The notes under the pieces: generated by a model
What the model saw: only the letters and a program-made list of their open reading frames with translations
The model's database searches: none
Told to the model about the DNA's origin: nothing
DNA from: Georgenia wutianyii
GTDB taxonomy: Bacteria; Actinomycetota; Actinomycetes; Actinomycetales; Actinomycetaceae
Length of the DNA stretch: 64,000 nucleotides
NCBI RefSeq assembly: GCF_006349365.1
Contig: NZ_CP040899.1
Span: 558,001-622,000 of the forward strand
Direction: 5' to 3'
Position numbers and translations under genes: made by a program
Shown here: positions 1 to 8,107 of the stretch, in pieces
Layout: the number at the start of each line of letters is the position of its first letter
Numbering within the stretch: position 1 is the stretch's first letter

Positions 1-3000
1 GGGAGCTCGGGCGACTGCCGTCCGGGTCCGCCCGGTTCCTCGGCCCGCTGGACCGGCTGCTCCTCGGTGTCGGGGCGCTCGTCGCCCCGCTCGCCCCGTC
101 CGTCGTCATCCCGCTCGCGCGCCGCCGGCTGCGCCGGATCATCGGCCACCTCGTCGTCGACGCCCACGACCCCGCGCTGGCCGCCCACCTCGCACGCGCC
201 CGGGAGGAGGGCTTCCGGCTCAACATCAACCTCCTCGGTGAGGCGGTGCTCGGGGAGGACGAGGCCCGTTCCCGCGCCGAGCGCACCCGGGCCCTGCTCG
301 AGCGCGAGGACGTCGACTACGTCTCGATCAAGGTCTCCTCCCTCGTCTCGCAGATCTCCACGTGGGACACCCGCGGCACCGTCGAGCGCGTCCTCGCCCG
401 GCTGCGCCCGATCTACCGCACCGCCGCCGCCCGCACCCCGCACGCCTTCGTCAACCTCGACATGGAGGAGTACCGGGACCTCGACCTCACCCTCGAGGTC
501 TTCACCACCCTCCTGTCCGAGCCGGGGCTCGCCGACCTCGAGGCAGGGATCGTCCTGCAGGCGTACCTGCCCGACTCCGTCGCCGCGCTCGACCGGCTCC
601 TCGCCTTCGCCGCAGAGCGGGCCGCCGCCGGTCACGCCGGCATCAAGGTCCGGCTCGTCAAGGGCGCGAACCTCTCGATGGAGAAGGTCGACGCAGAGCT
701 CCACGGCTGGGCGCAGGCGCCCTACCCGACCAAGGCCGACGTCGACGCCAACTACCTCCGACTCGTCGAGCGGGTGCTGCGCCCCGAGAACACCGGGGCC
801 GTGCGGCTCGGCGTCGCCTCGCACAACCTCTACGACGTCGCCATCGCGCACCTGCTCGCCGAGCGGCGCGGGGTGGGCGCCATGCTCGACGTCGAGATGC
901 TCCAGGGCATGGCCCCGGCGCAGGCCCGCGCCGTCCGGGCCACGGTGGGCAGCGTGCTGCTCTACACGCCGGTCGTCGCGCGCGAGGACTTCGACGTCGC
1001 CGTCTCCTACCTCGTGCGCCGCCTGGAGGAGAACGCGCAGCCGCAGAACTTCCTCCGCGCGCTCTTCGCCGCCGAGGAGGACGCGAGCGGTGCCTCGCTG
1101 GGGGACCAGGAGGCGCGCTTCCGCGCCTCGGCCCGTGACCTCACCGCCGTCCCCACGACCCGCCGCCGCACGGCCGACCGCCCGCCCGCCGGGGACCGCT
1201 TCACCAGCACGACCGACTCCGACCCCTCCCTGCCCGAGGTCCGTGCCTGGGCCGCCGAGCGGGTCACCGCCCCCGTCGGCGAGCCCGCCTCACCCGTGCT
1301 CGGCACGCGCGCGGAGGTCGACGCCGTCGTCGCCCGGGGACGGGCGGCGCAGCCCGGGTGGGCGGGCCTGCCGGCCGCCGAGCGCGCTGCCGTCCTGCGC
1401 CGCGCCGCCGACGAGCTCGAGGCCCGGCGCGGTGAGCTCGTCACGCTCATGGCCGTCGAGGGCGGCAAGACGGTCGAGCAGTCCGACCCGGAGGTCTCCG
1501 AGGCCGTCGACTTCGCCCGCTACTACGCCGACCGCGCCATCGAGCTCGCGCCGGGCGCCTCGCTCCACACCGACGGCGCCCGGTTCACGCCCCACGTGCT
1601 CACGCTCGTGACGCCGCCGTGGAACTTCCCGGTGGCGATCCCCGCGGGCGGGGTGCTCGCCGCGCTCGCCGCGGGCGGCGCCGTCGTCGTCAAGCCGGCG
1701 CCCGCGGTGCCCGGGTGCACCGAGGCCGTCGTGCGGGCGCTGCGCGCCGCGGGCGTGCCCGGCGACGTCCTCCAGGTCGTGCGGACGGACGAGGGGGAGA
1801 CGGGCAGGGCACTCGTCGCCCACGACGGCGTCGACGCCGTCGTCCTCACCGGCGCCGCGGAGACCGCCGCCCTGTTCTCCTCCTGGCGCGCCGGCAGGCC
1901 GGGCGGGCCGCGCGTGCTCGCCGAGACGTCGGGCAAGAACACCCTCGTCATCACGCCGGCGGCGGACTACGACCTCGCGGTCGCCGACCTCGTGGTCAGC
2001 GCGTTCGGCCACGCCGGCCAGAAGTGCTCCGCCGCCTCGCTCGTCGTCCTCGTCGGCTCGGCGGGGCGCTCCCGGCGGCTGCTGCGCCAGCTCGTCGACG
2101 CCGTCCGCTCGGTCCGGGTGGGGTGGCCCGAGGACCTCGGGGTGACGATGGGACCGGTCATCACGCCGCCCGAGGGCAAGCTGCGGCGCGCGCTCACCGA
2201 GCTCGACCCCGGCGAGCGTTGGCTCGTGGAGCCCCGCCCGCTCGACGACTCCGGCCGGCTGTGGTCACCCGGGCTCAAGGACGGCGTCGCGCCCGGGTCC
2301 TTCTTCCACCTCACCGAGTGCTTCGGGCCCGTGCTCGGGATCATGCGGGCCGACACCCTCGACGAGGCGCTCGCGCTGCAGAACGCCACCGCCTACGGCC
2401 TCACCGGCGGCCTGCACTCCCTCGACGAGCGGGAGATCGACCGCTGGCTCGACCGGGTCGACGTCGGCAACGCCTACGTCAACCGGCACATCACCGGCGC
2501 GATCGTCCAGCGCCAGCCCTTCGGTGGTTGGAAGGGCTCGGTCGTCGGCCCCGGCGCCAAGGCGGGCGGGCCGAACTACGTCGCCCAGCTCGGCACGTGG
2601 GCGGCCGACGGACTGCCCGCGCACACCGCCCAGCCGGGGCCGGCGGTGCTCTCGGCGCTCGCCGACTACGCCGGTCTGCTCGGGCCGCGCGAGCGGGCCT
2701 GGCTCGCGAGGGCCGCGGGCTCGGACGCCGCCGCGCTCGCTGCCGAGCTCGGCGCGCCGCGCGACCTCACCGGCCCGCGGGCCGAGTCCGACGTCCTGCG
2801 CTACCGGCCCGCTCCGCTCACCGTGCGCACGGTCCCCGGTGCCCGGCACGTGGACCTCCTGCGGGTGGTGGTCGCGGCGCAGGCCGCGGGCGTGCCGGTC
2901 GACGTGAGCCTCGACCCGGTGACCAGCGCGTCGCTCACCGCACTCCGCGGCCCGGACGCCCATCCCGGCCTGCGCCGCCTGTCCCGCCACGTCACCCGCG

Positions 3001-3227
3001 CCGAGAGCGACGCCGACTTCCTCCGGCACGTCCACGACACCGCGCGCGTCCGGGTGGTGGGAGAGGGGCCGGCCGCCGACGCACTCGTCACCGAGCTGTG
3101 GCCACAGGTCTGCGTGATCGGCGGACCGGTGCTCGCGACCGGGCGCCGCGAGCTGCTCGGTGTGCTGCGGGAGCAGGCCGTCTCCCGCACGCTCCACCGC
3201 TTCGGGCACCTTCCTTCCCGCGCCTGA
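1..3227 (+). CDS. putA: Bifunctional proline dehydrogenase / pyrroline-5-carboxylate dehydrogenase, 5' end cut by window
   Basis: Oxidises proline to pyrroline-5-carboxylate with FAD and then to glutamate with NAD. The reading frame is open from base 3, so the start lies upstream of the window and about 1074 residues are visible. The N-terminal part carries PRODH TIM-barrel hallmarks (EGFRLNINLLGEAVLGEDEA, the KVRLVKGANLSMEK region, and a late stretch with ASHN). The aldehyde dehydrogenase half has TPPWNFPVAIPAGG, ETSGKN and the catalytic cysteine in FGHAGQKCSAAS, followed by ECFGPVLGIM. About 200 residues after the ALDH core match the variable C-terminal extension of long actinobacterial PutA proteins. 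No DNA-binding ribbon-helix-helix domain is visible, but the N-terminus is missing. It is followed by a 240-bp promoter-bearing gap, so it is probably the end of its transcript. Confidence 0.93.
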   Translation, partial: ELGRLPSGSARFLGPLDRLLLGVGALVAPLAPSVVIPLARRRLRRIIGHLVVDAHDPALAAHLARAREEGFRLNINLLGEAVLGEDEARSRAERTRALLEREDVDYVSIKVSSLVSQISTWDTRGTVERVLARLRPIYRTAAARTPHAFVNLDMEEYRDLDLTLEVFTTLLSEPGLADLEAGIVLQAYLPDSVAALDRLLAFAAERAAAGHAGIKVRLVKGANLSMEKVDAELHGWAQAPYPTKADVDANYLRLVERVLRPENTGAVRLGVASHNLYDVAIAHLLAERRGVGAMLDVEMLQGMAPAQARAVRATVGSVLLYTPVVAREDFDVAVSYLVRRLEENAQPQNFLRALFAAEEDASGASLGDQEARFRASARDLTAVPTTRRRTADRPPAGDRFTSTTDSDPSLPEVRAWAAERVTAPVGEPASPVLGTRAEVDAVVARGRAAQPGWAGLPAAERAAVLRRAADELEARRGELVTLMAVEGGKTVEQSDPEVSEAVDFARYYADRAIELAPGASLHTDGARFTPHVLTLVTPPWNFPVAIPAGGVLAALAAGGAVVVKPAPAVPGCTEAVVRALRAAGVPGDVLQVVRTDEGETGRALVAHDGVDAVVLTGAAETAALFSSWRAGRPGGPRVLAETSGKNTLVITPAADYDLAVADLVVSAFGHAGQKCSAASLVVLVGSAGRSRRLLRQLVDAVRSVRVGWPEDLGVTMGPVITPPEGKLRRALTELDPGERWLVEPRPLDDSGRLWSPGLKDGVAPGSFFHLTECFGPVLGIMRADTLDEALALQNATAYGLTGGLHSLDEREIDRWLDRVDVGNAYVNRHITGAIVQRQPFGGWKGSVVGPGAKAGGPNYVAQLGTWAADGLPAHTAQPGPAVLSALADYAGLLGPRERAWLARAAGSDAAALAAELGAPRDLTGPRAESDVLRYRPAPLTVRTVPGARHVDLLRVVVAAQAAGVPVDVSLDPVTSASLTALRGPDAHPGLRRLSRHVTRAESDADFLRHVHDTARVRVVGEGPAADALVTELWPQVCVIGGPVLATGRRELLGVLREQAVSRTLHRFGHLPSRA

Positions 3228-3333
3228 GGGGTTCGCTCACGGTTCACAGTCGGCTACAGGTGTGGCGCACCTCACATCCATCCCACATGGCGAGATCTTG
3301 CCCACAGCCTGTCTCAAGTCCATAACGAAACTG

Positions 3334-3362
3334 TTGCCAGAATGTTGCAACTGTCATATATG
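3334..3362 (+). promoter_or_regulatory. Candidate sigma-A promoter for the peptide ABC lipoprotein gene
   Basis: TTGCCA at 3334-3339 and TATATG at 3357-3362 are separated by 17 bp in an AT-richer patch of the putA/ABC gap. GTTGC at 3333-3337 and GCAAC at 3347-3351 form an inverted repeat inside the spacer that could be an operator. The predicted start point is near 3369, giving a leader of about 100 nt. Confidence 0.4.
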
Positions 3363-3467
3363 GCGCCTCCTCGTGTGTACCGTGACGACACCTCGGCGTG
3401 CCCCGTGGCCACCGACCGGTATCCCCGGTCGCCGCACACGGGCACGTCCCACCATCCAGGAGGAACA

Positions 3468-5309
3468 TTGAAGATCAGGCGTACGGCCCAAGCGGCCGCT
3501 GTCCTGGCGGCAGGCTCGCTCGTCCTCGCGGCGTGCACCAGCCCCAGTGACGACAGCGACACGGGCAACACGGGCGACGACACCGCTACCGAGGACTCCA
3601 CCGGCGGCGACACCGGCGCCGAGGGCACGGCCAAGGCGGACCTCGGCGACATCCAGACTGTCGAGGGGGACATCTTCTACTCGACCGGCCAGGACGAGTT
3701 CACCGGGTACAACTCCCTCACCGCGGACACCTACAGCACGTACAACAACGTGATCATGGACCGCGTCCGTCCGGAGGGCTTCTTCTACTTCGGTACCGAC
3801 GGGACGATCCACGAGAACGAGGAGTTCGGCTCGGTCGAGGTCACCTCCGAGGAGCCCCTCACCATCGAGTACACCGTCGCCGACGACGCCGTGTGGTCCG
3901 ATGGCAACGCGATCGACTACGCGGACTTCCTCTTCGAGTGGGTCTCGCAGAACCCCGCGTGGCTCTCCCCGGACCCGGCCGCCCCTGTGTTCAACCACGT
4001 CTCGGGCGTCGACTACACCCAGGTCAACGTCCCGACCGGTCCGCAGGCCGACAGCTTCGACGCCAAGACCTTCACGGTCGAGTACGCCGAGCAGTACCCG
4101 GACTGGCGTCTCGTCACCGGCTCCTACCTGCTGCCCGCGCACGTCGTCGCGGAGCAGATCGGCATCACCGAGGAGGAGCTCGTCCAGGCGATCATCGACC
4201 AGGACGTCGAGACCCTGACCGAGGCCGCGACCTTCTGGAACGAGGGCTGGCTCTCCAGCCCCGGTGAGGTCCCCTCGCCGGAGGTCGCCCCGTCCGGTGG
4301 CCGCTACCAGTTCATGGAGGGCGGCTGGACCCCCGGCCAGTCCATCACCCTCGAGGCCAACCCCAACTACTGGGGCACCCCGGCGGCGACCGACAAGATC
4401 ACCTTCCGGTTCCTGGACGCCTCGGGCCACAACCAGGCGCTGCAGAACGGTGACCTCAACATCATCGAGCCGCAGGCCACCGTCGACACCCTGCCGCAGC
4501 TCGAGGGCCTCGGCGACGCCGTCGAGATCCAGACGGGCGCCGAGCTCACCTGGGAGCACCTCGACTTCAACTTCAACAACGGCGTCTTCTCCGACGCCGA
4601 GGGCGGCCAGGCGCTGCGCGAGGCCTTCGCGTACTGCGTGCCGCGTCAGCAGATCGTCGACACGCTGATCAAGCCGGTCGACCCCGAGGCCGTCGTCATG
4701 AACGCCCGCGAGGTCTTCCCCTTCCAGGACAACTACGACGAGGTCGTTGCCGAGTCCTACGACGGCCGCTACGACGAGGTGAACCTCGAGGAGGCCACCC
4801 GCCTCATCGAGGAGTCCGGCATCGAGACGCCGATCGACGTCCGCATCGGCTACTCCGCCCCGAACCCGCGCCGTACCTCCCAGGTCGAGCTCATCAAGTC
4901 GAGCTGTGACCAGGCCGGCTTCAACATCACCGACGTCGGCTCCGCGGACTTCTTCTCCGCCGCGCTGCCCAACGGTGACTACGAGGTCGCGCTGTTCGCC
5001 TGGGCCGGCTCCGGCCAGATCGCCTCGGGCCAGAACATCTACTCCTCCAACGCCCCGCAGAACTACGGCGGCTACACCAACGAGACCGTCGACCAGGCGT
5101 GGACGACCCTCGCCGCGTCGCTCGACGAGAGCGTCCACCTCGAGCAGACCAAGATCATCGAGAAGGAGCTGTGGGACACCCTCTACGGCATCCCGGTCTT
5201 CGCTCACCCGGGCGTCATCGCCTACACGGCGGGCATGGAGAACGTGCGCCACACCGCCACCCAGAACGGCGTCGCGTGGAACGCCGAGCAGTGGCTGCTG
5301 GCTGAGTGA
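3468..5309 (+). CDS. Peptide ABC transporter substrate-binding lipoprotein (SBP family 5)
   Basis: Extracytoplasmic receptor of an oligopeptide (Dpp/Opp-type) importer, 613 residues. I choose the TTG start at 3468 because AGGAGG at 3458-3463 sits just upstream and the product then begins directly with a lipoprotein signal peptide (KIRRTAQ, hydrophobic core, lipobox LAAC with Cys23). A longer in-frame ATG start at 3342 would bury the signal. A low-complexity Asp/Thr/Gly linker follows the cysteine. The mature part has the family-5 pattern (WSDGNAIDYADFLFEW, then a two-lobed domain with the ANPNYWG region). A strong hairpin terminator follows, which would allow more receptor than permease to be made. 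The substrate cannot be read from the sequence. Confidence 0.9.
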   Translation: MKIRRTAQAAAVLAAGSLVLAACTSPSDDSDTGNTGDDTATEDSTGGDTGAEGTAKADLGDIQTVEGDIFYSTGQDEFTGYNSLTADTYSTYNNVIMDRVRPEGFFYFGTDGTIHENEEFGSVEVTSEEPLTIEYTVADDAVWSDGNAIDYADFLFEWVSQNPAWLSPDPAAPVFNHVSGVDYTQVNVPTGPQADSFDAKTFTVEYAEQYPDWRLVTGSYLLPAHVVAEQIGITEEELVQAIIDQDVETLTEAATFWNEGWLSSPGEVPSPEVAPSGGRYQFMEGGWTPGQSITLEANPNYWGTPAATDKITFRFLDASGHNQALQNGDLNIIEPQATVDTLPQLEGLGDAVEIQTGAELTWEHLDFNFNNGVFSDAEGGQALREAFAYCVPRQQIVDTLIKPVDPEAVVMNAREVFPFQDNYDEVVAESYDGRYDEVNLEEATRLIEESGIETPIDVRIGYSAPNPRRTSQVELIKSSCDQAGFNITDVGSADFFSAALPNGDYEVALFAWAGSGQIASGQNIYSSNAPQNYGGYTNETVDQAWTTLAASLDESVHLEQTKIIEKELWDTLYGIPVFAHPGVIAYTAGMENVRHTATQNGVAWNAEQWLLAE

Positions 5310-5356
5310 TCCAGCTGAGGTGATTATCACTTCGATCACCTGAAACACGTGCAAAA

Positions 5357-5394
5357 CCGGTGGGGCAGGGGGGAATCCCCTCCTGCCCCACCGG
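5357..5394 (+). terminator. Rho-independent-type hairpin after the SBP gene
   Basis: CCGGTGGGGCAGG at 5357-5369 pairs perfectly with CCTGCCCCACCGG at 5382-5394, and inner G and C runs extend the stem. No T tract follows, as is common in actinobacteria. It lies between the receptor and the permease genes and may be a partial terminator. Confidence 0.7.
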
Positions 5395-5411
5395 CGCGCG
5401 TGTACGGTGCC

Positions 5412-5471
5412 ATGACGAAACCCGGCCCTGGTCAACGTCCCACGAGGACGGGACTAGGCTGACCGGGTTTC
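5412..5471 (+). promoter_or_regulatory. Structured leader and candidate internal promoter before the permease genes
   Basis: GAAACCCGG at 5417-5425 and CCGGGTTTC at 5463-5471 are perfect 9-bp inverted arms. Between them lies TAGGCT (5455-5460), a -10-like box that would start a short leader to the GTG at 5500. An ATG at 5412 opens a 16-codon reading frame (MTKPGPGQRPTRTGLG) ending at 5462. It could be a leader peptide or chance; no ribosome-binding site is seen for it. Confidence 0.35.
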
Positions 5472-5499
5472 ACCCCCGGAAGACCCGAAGGGCTAGCTC

Positions 5500-7023
5500 G
5501 TGATCAAGTTCATCCTGCGCAGGCTGGGAATATCCGCCCTGGTCCTGCTCGGTGGGTCCGTCCTCATGTTCGTCCTCACCATCAACTCGGGCGACCCCCT
5601 GGCGGACCTTCGTGAGTCGAACGACCCCAACCGTGACAGCCTCATCGCCCAGCGCATCGCCAACATGGGCCTGGACGACCCCTGGTACGAGCGGTACGGC
5701 ACCTGGCTCGCCGGTGTGGGCAAGTGCTTCGTGGGCTCCTGTCAGCTCGGCGTCAACCGTGCCGGCATCCCGGTCATCGACCTGCTGGGCAACGCTGCCA
5801 GCGCCACGCTGAGGCTCGTCATCCTCTCCACGCTGCTCGCCATCGTCATCGGCATCGGCGTCGGCATCCTCACCGCGATCCGCCAGTACTCCGGCTTCGA
5901 CTACATCGTGACGTTCTTCGCGTTCATGATGTACTCCCTCCCCGTCTTCTGGGCCGCGGTGCTCCTCAAGGAGTACGGCGCGATCCGCTTCAACGACTGG
6001 ATCGCCGATCCCGACATGGCGCTCTGGCAGATCGCGCTCATCGCCGTCGTCCTCGCGCTCATCGTCGCCGGCTCGCTGGGCGGTGACGCCCGACGGCGGC
6101 TGCTCACCGGCGCCGTCACCTTCGGGTTCGTCTTCGCCGCGATGTTCTACTTCGACGCGGTCAACTGGTTCCGCCAGCCGGCCCTGGGCATCGGCGTCGT
6201 CGCGGTCGCCTCCCTCGGCGCCGCACTGCTCATCGTCATGCTGAGCTCGGGCCTGGGGAACAAGAACGTCCTGTACGCCGCGCTCACGACGGTCGGCGCA
6301 GGGGTCGTGTCCTACTTCGTCTTCGCGAACCAGCTCAACGAGCCGACGTGGGGCGTGCTGCTCGGGCTGTTCGCCCTCGCCATCGTCATCGCGATCGTCA
6401 GCGGCGCCCTGTGGGGCGGCTACTCGCGGACCATGGCCATCTGGGTCTCCGTCGGCACCGCGACGATGATGAGCCTCGTCATCGTCGCCGACAAGGCGCT
6501 GTCGAGCTGGGCGAGCTACCTCGGCACGGTGCGCAACGGCCGCCCGATCTCCACGATCGGCGCCGAGACCCCGAACTTCGACGGCACCTTCTGGCAGGAG
6601 TTCCTCGACAAGGGCACCCAGCTCCTGCTGCCGACCGTCCTCCTCACCCTCATCTCCGTCGCGAGCTACAGCCGCTACACGCGGTCCTCGATGCTCGAGG
6701 TGCTCGAGCAGGACTACGTGCGCACCGCCCGCTCCAAGGGCCTGTCAGAGCGCGTCGTCATCACCAAGCACGCCTTCCGCAACGCCCTCATCCCGATCAC
6801 GACGATCGTCGCGTTCGACTTCGCCGGCCTCATCGGCGGCGCGGTCCTCACCGAGACGGTGTTCGGCTGGAAGGGCATGGGTGAGCTGTTCCGGACCGGC
6901 CTGGTCCAGGTGGACCCCGCGCCCGTCATGGCCTTCTTCCTCGTCACCGGCACCGCCGCCGTCGTGATGAACATGCTGGCCGACATCGCCTACGCCTTCC
7001 TCGACCCGCGGATCAGGCGGTGA
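5500..7023 (+). CDS. Peptide ABC transporter permease, DppB-type with extra internal membrane segments
   Basis: First inner-membrane channel subunit of the peptide importer, 507 residues from a GTG start. The N-terminus (MIKFILRRLGISALVLLGGSVLMF) and the C-terminal BPD_transp_1 domain with the EAA loop (EQDYVRTARSKGLSERVVIT, then KHAFRNALIPI) identify the DppB family. Usual DppB proteins have about 310-340 residues. Here roughly 170 extra residues with several hydrophobic segments (around residues 175-330) split the domain. Such long versions are known in actinobacteria. The gene is followed after 55 bp by the second permease. Confidence 0.88.
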   Translation: MIKFILRRLGISALVLLGGSVLMFVLTINSGDPLADLRESNDPNRDSLIAQRIANMGLDDPWYERYGTWLAGVGKCFVGSCQLGVNRAGIPVIDLLGNAASATLRLVILSTLLAIVIGIGVGILTAIRQYSGFDYIVTFFAFMMYSLPVFWAAVLLKEYGAIRFNDWIADPDMALWQIALIAVVLALIVAGSLGGDARRRLLTGAVTFGFVFAAMFYFDAVNWFRQPALGIGVVAVASLGAALLIVMLSSGLGNKNVLYAALTTVGAGVVSYFVFANQLNEPTWGVLLGLFALAIVIAIVSGALWGGYSRTMAIWVSVGTATMMSLVIVADKALSSWASYLGTVRNGRPISTIGAETPNFDGTFWQEFLDKGTQLLLPTVLLTLISVASYSRYTRSSMLEVLEQDYVRTARSKGLSERVVITKHAFRNALIPITTIVAFDFAGLIGGAVLTETVFGWKGMGELFRTGLVQVDPAPVMAFFLVTGTAAVVMNMLADIAYAFLDPRIRR

Positions 7024-7078
7024 GCGCAGTGCGTGACACAGGCACCCGTCCTACCCGCCCCGCGACCCGGAGGCACCG

Positions 7079-8107
7079 ATGAGAAGGTACAAGAAGCACA
7101 AGCAGCCGGAGCACATCGTTCCGCAGCCCGGCATGCAGGGAGCTGACCCCGGCACCCTCCAGAACATCGACCCGCTGTCGGTGGAGGAGGACCTCGAGGG
7201 CAAGACCGACAAGTCCTACTCCCAGGGCCAGCTCGTGCTGCGCCGCTTCCTGCGGCACCGCGGCGCGATGGTCTCCCTCGCCGTGCTCGTCCTCATCACG
7301 ATCCTCGCCTACACCTCCATCGGCTTCGGGCCGTTCCCGGGCTGGTGGAAGCACGGCTACACGCTGGCCAACCCCGTCGTCGACGGTGGCCGTCCCACGC
7401 TGAGCCTGTGGCCCTTCCGGATCGGGGAGCACCCCTTCGGGCAGGACAACGTCGGCAAGGACTACTTCGCGCTCGTCATGCGCGGCACCCAGCGCTCGCT
7501 GATCATCGCGTTCGTCGTCGGGATCGTCTCCACGCTCATCGGGACGGCGATCGGTGCGGCCGCCGGCTACTTCCGCGGCTGGGTCGAGGCGCTGCTCATG
7601 CGCCTCACCGACCTGCTCATCGTCATCCCGCTGCTCGTCCTCGCGGCCGTCCTGGGCCAGATCAGCGGCGGCTCCATCTGGATCCTTGCCCTCATGCTCG
7701 GCATCGTCACGTGGACCGGCCTGGCCCGGCTCGTGCGCGGTGAGGTGCTCTCCCTGCGCGAGCGGGAGTTCGTCGCCGCCGCGCAGGCGGTCGGGACCTC
7801 CCCGTGGCGCATCATCGTCAAGCACATCCTGCCGAACACCCTCGGCACGATCATCGTGTCGGCGACGCTGTCGATCGCCGCGGCGATCCTCCTGGAGACC
7901 TCGCTGTCCTTCCTCGGCTTCGGTGTGCAGCCCCCGGACACCTCGCTGGGCGTCCTCATCAACACCTACCAGGCGTCCTTCACCTCCCGGCCGTGGCTCT
8001 TCTGGTGGCCCGGCATCTTCATCCTCGGCATCGCGCTGAGCGTGAACTTCATCGGCGATGGCCTGCGGGATGCCTTCGACCCGCGGCAGAACAGGAACAA
8101 GGACTGA
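7079..8107 (+). CDS. Peptide ABC transporter permease, DppC-type
   Basis: Second channel subunit, 342 residues, ATG start preceded by GGAGG at 7069-7073. A charged cytoplasmic N-terminus of about 60 residues precedes the first membrane span (OppC_N region). The core has about six spans and the EAA loop EREFVAAAQAVGTSPWRIIV followed by KHILPNTLG. LETSLSFLGFGVQPP is the conserved DppC C-terminal signature. The stop codon overlaps the start of the ATPase gene by one base (TGATG). Confidence 0.9.
   Translation: MRRYKKHKQPEHIVPQPGMQGADPGTLQNIDPLSVEEDLEGKTDKSYSQGQLVLRRFLRHRGAMVSLAVLVLITILAYTSIGFGPFPGWWKHGYTLANPVVDGGRPTLSLWPFRIGEHPFGQDNVGKDYFALVMRGTQRSLIIAFVVGIVSTLIGTAIGAAAGYFRGWVEALLMRLTDLLIVIPLLVLAAVLGQISGGSIWILALMLGIVTWTGLARLVRGEVLSLREREFVAAAQAVGTSPWRIIVKHILPNTLGTIIVSATLSIAAAILLETSLSFLGFGVQPPDTSLGVLINTYQASFTSRPWLFWWPGIFILGIALSVNFIGDGLRDAFDPRQNRNKD

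Noticed and set aside
5412..5462. Confident leader peptide gene
   Set aside because: A 16-codon frame without a ribosome-binding site can occur by chance; kept only as a possible regulatory leader.
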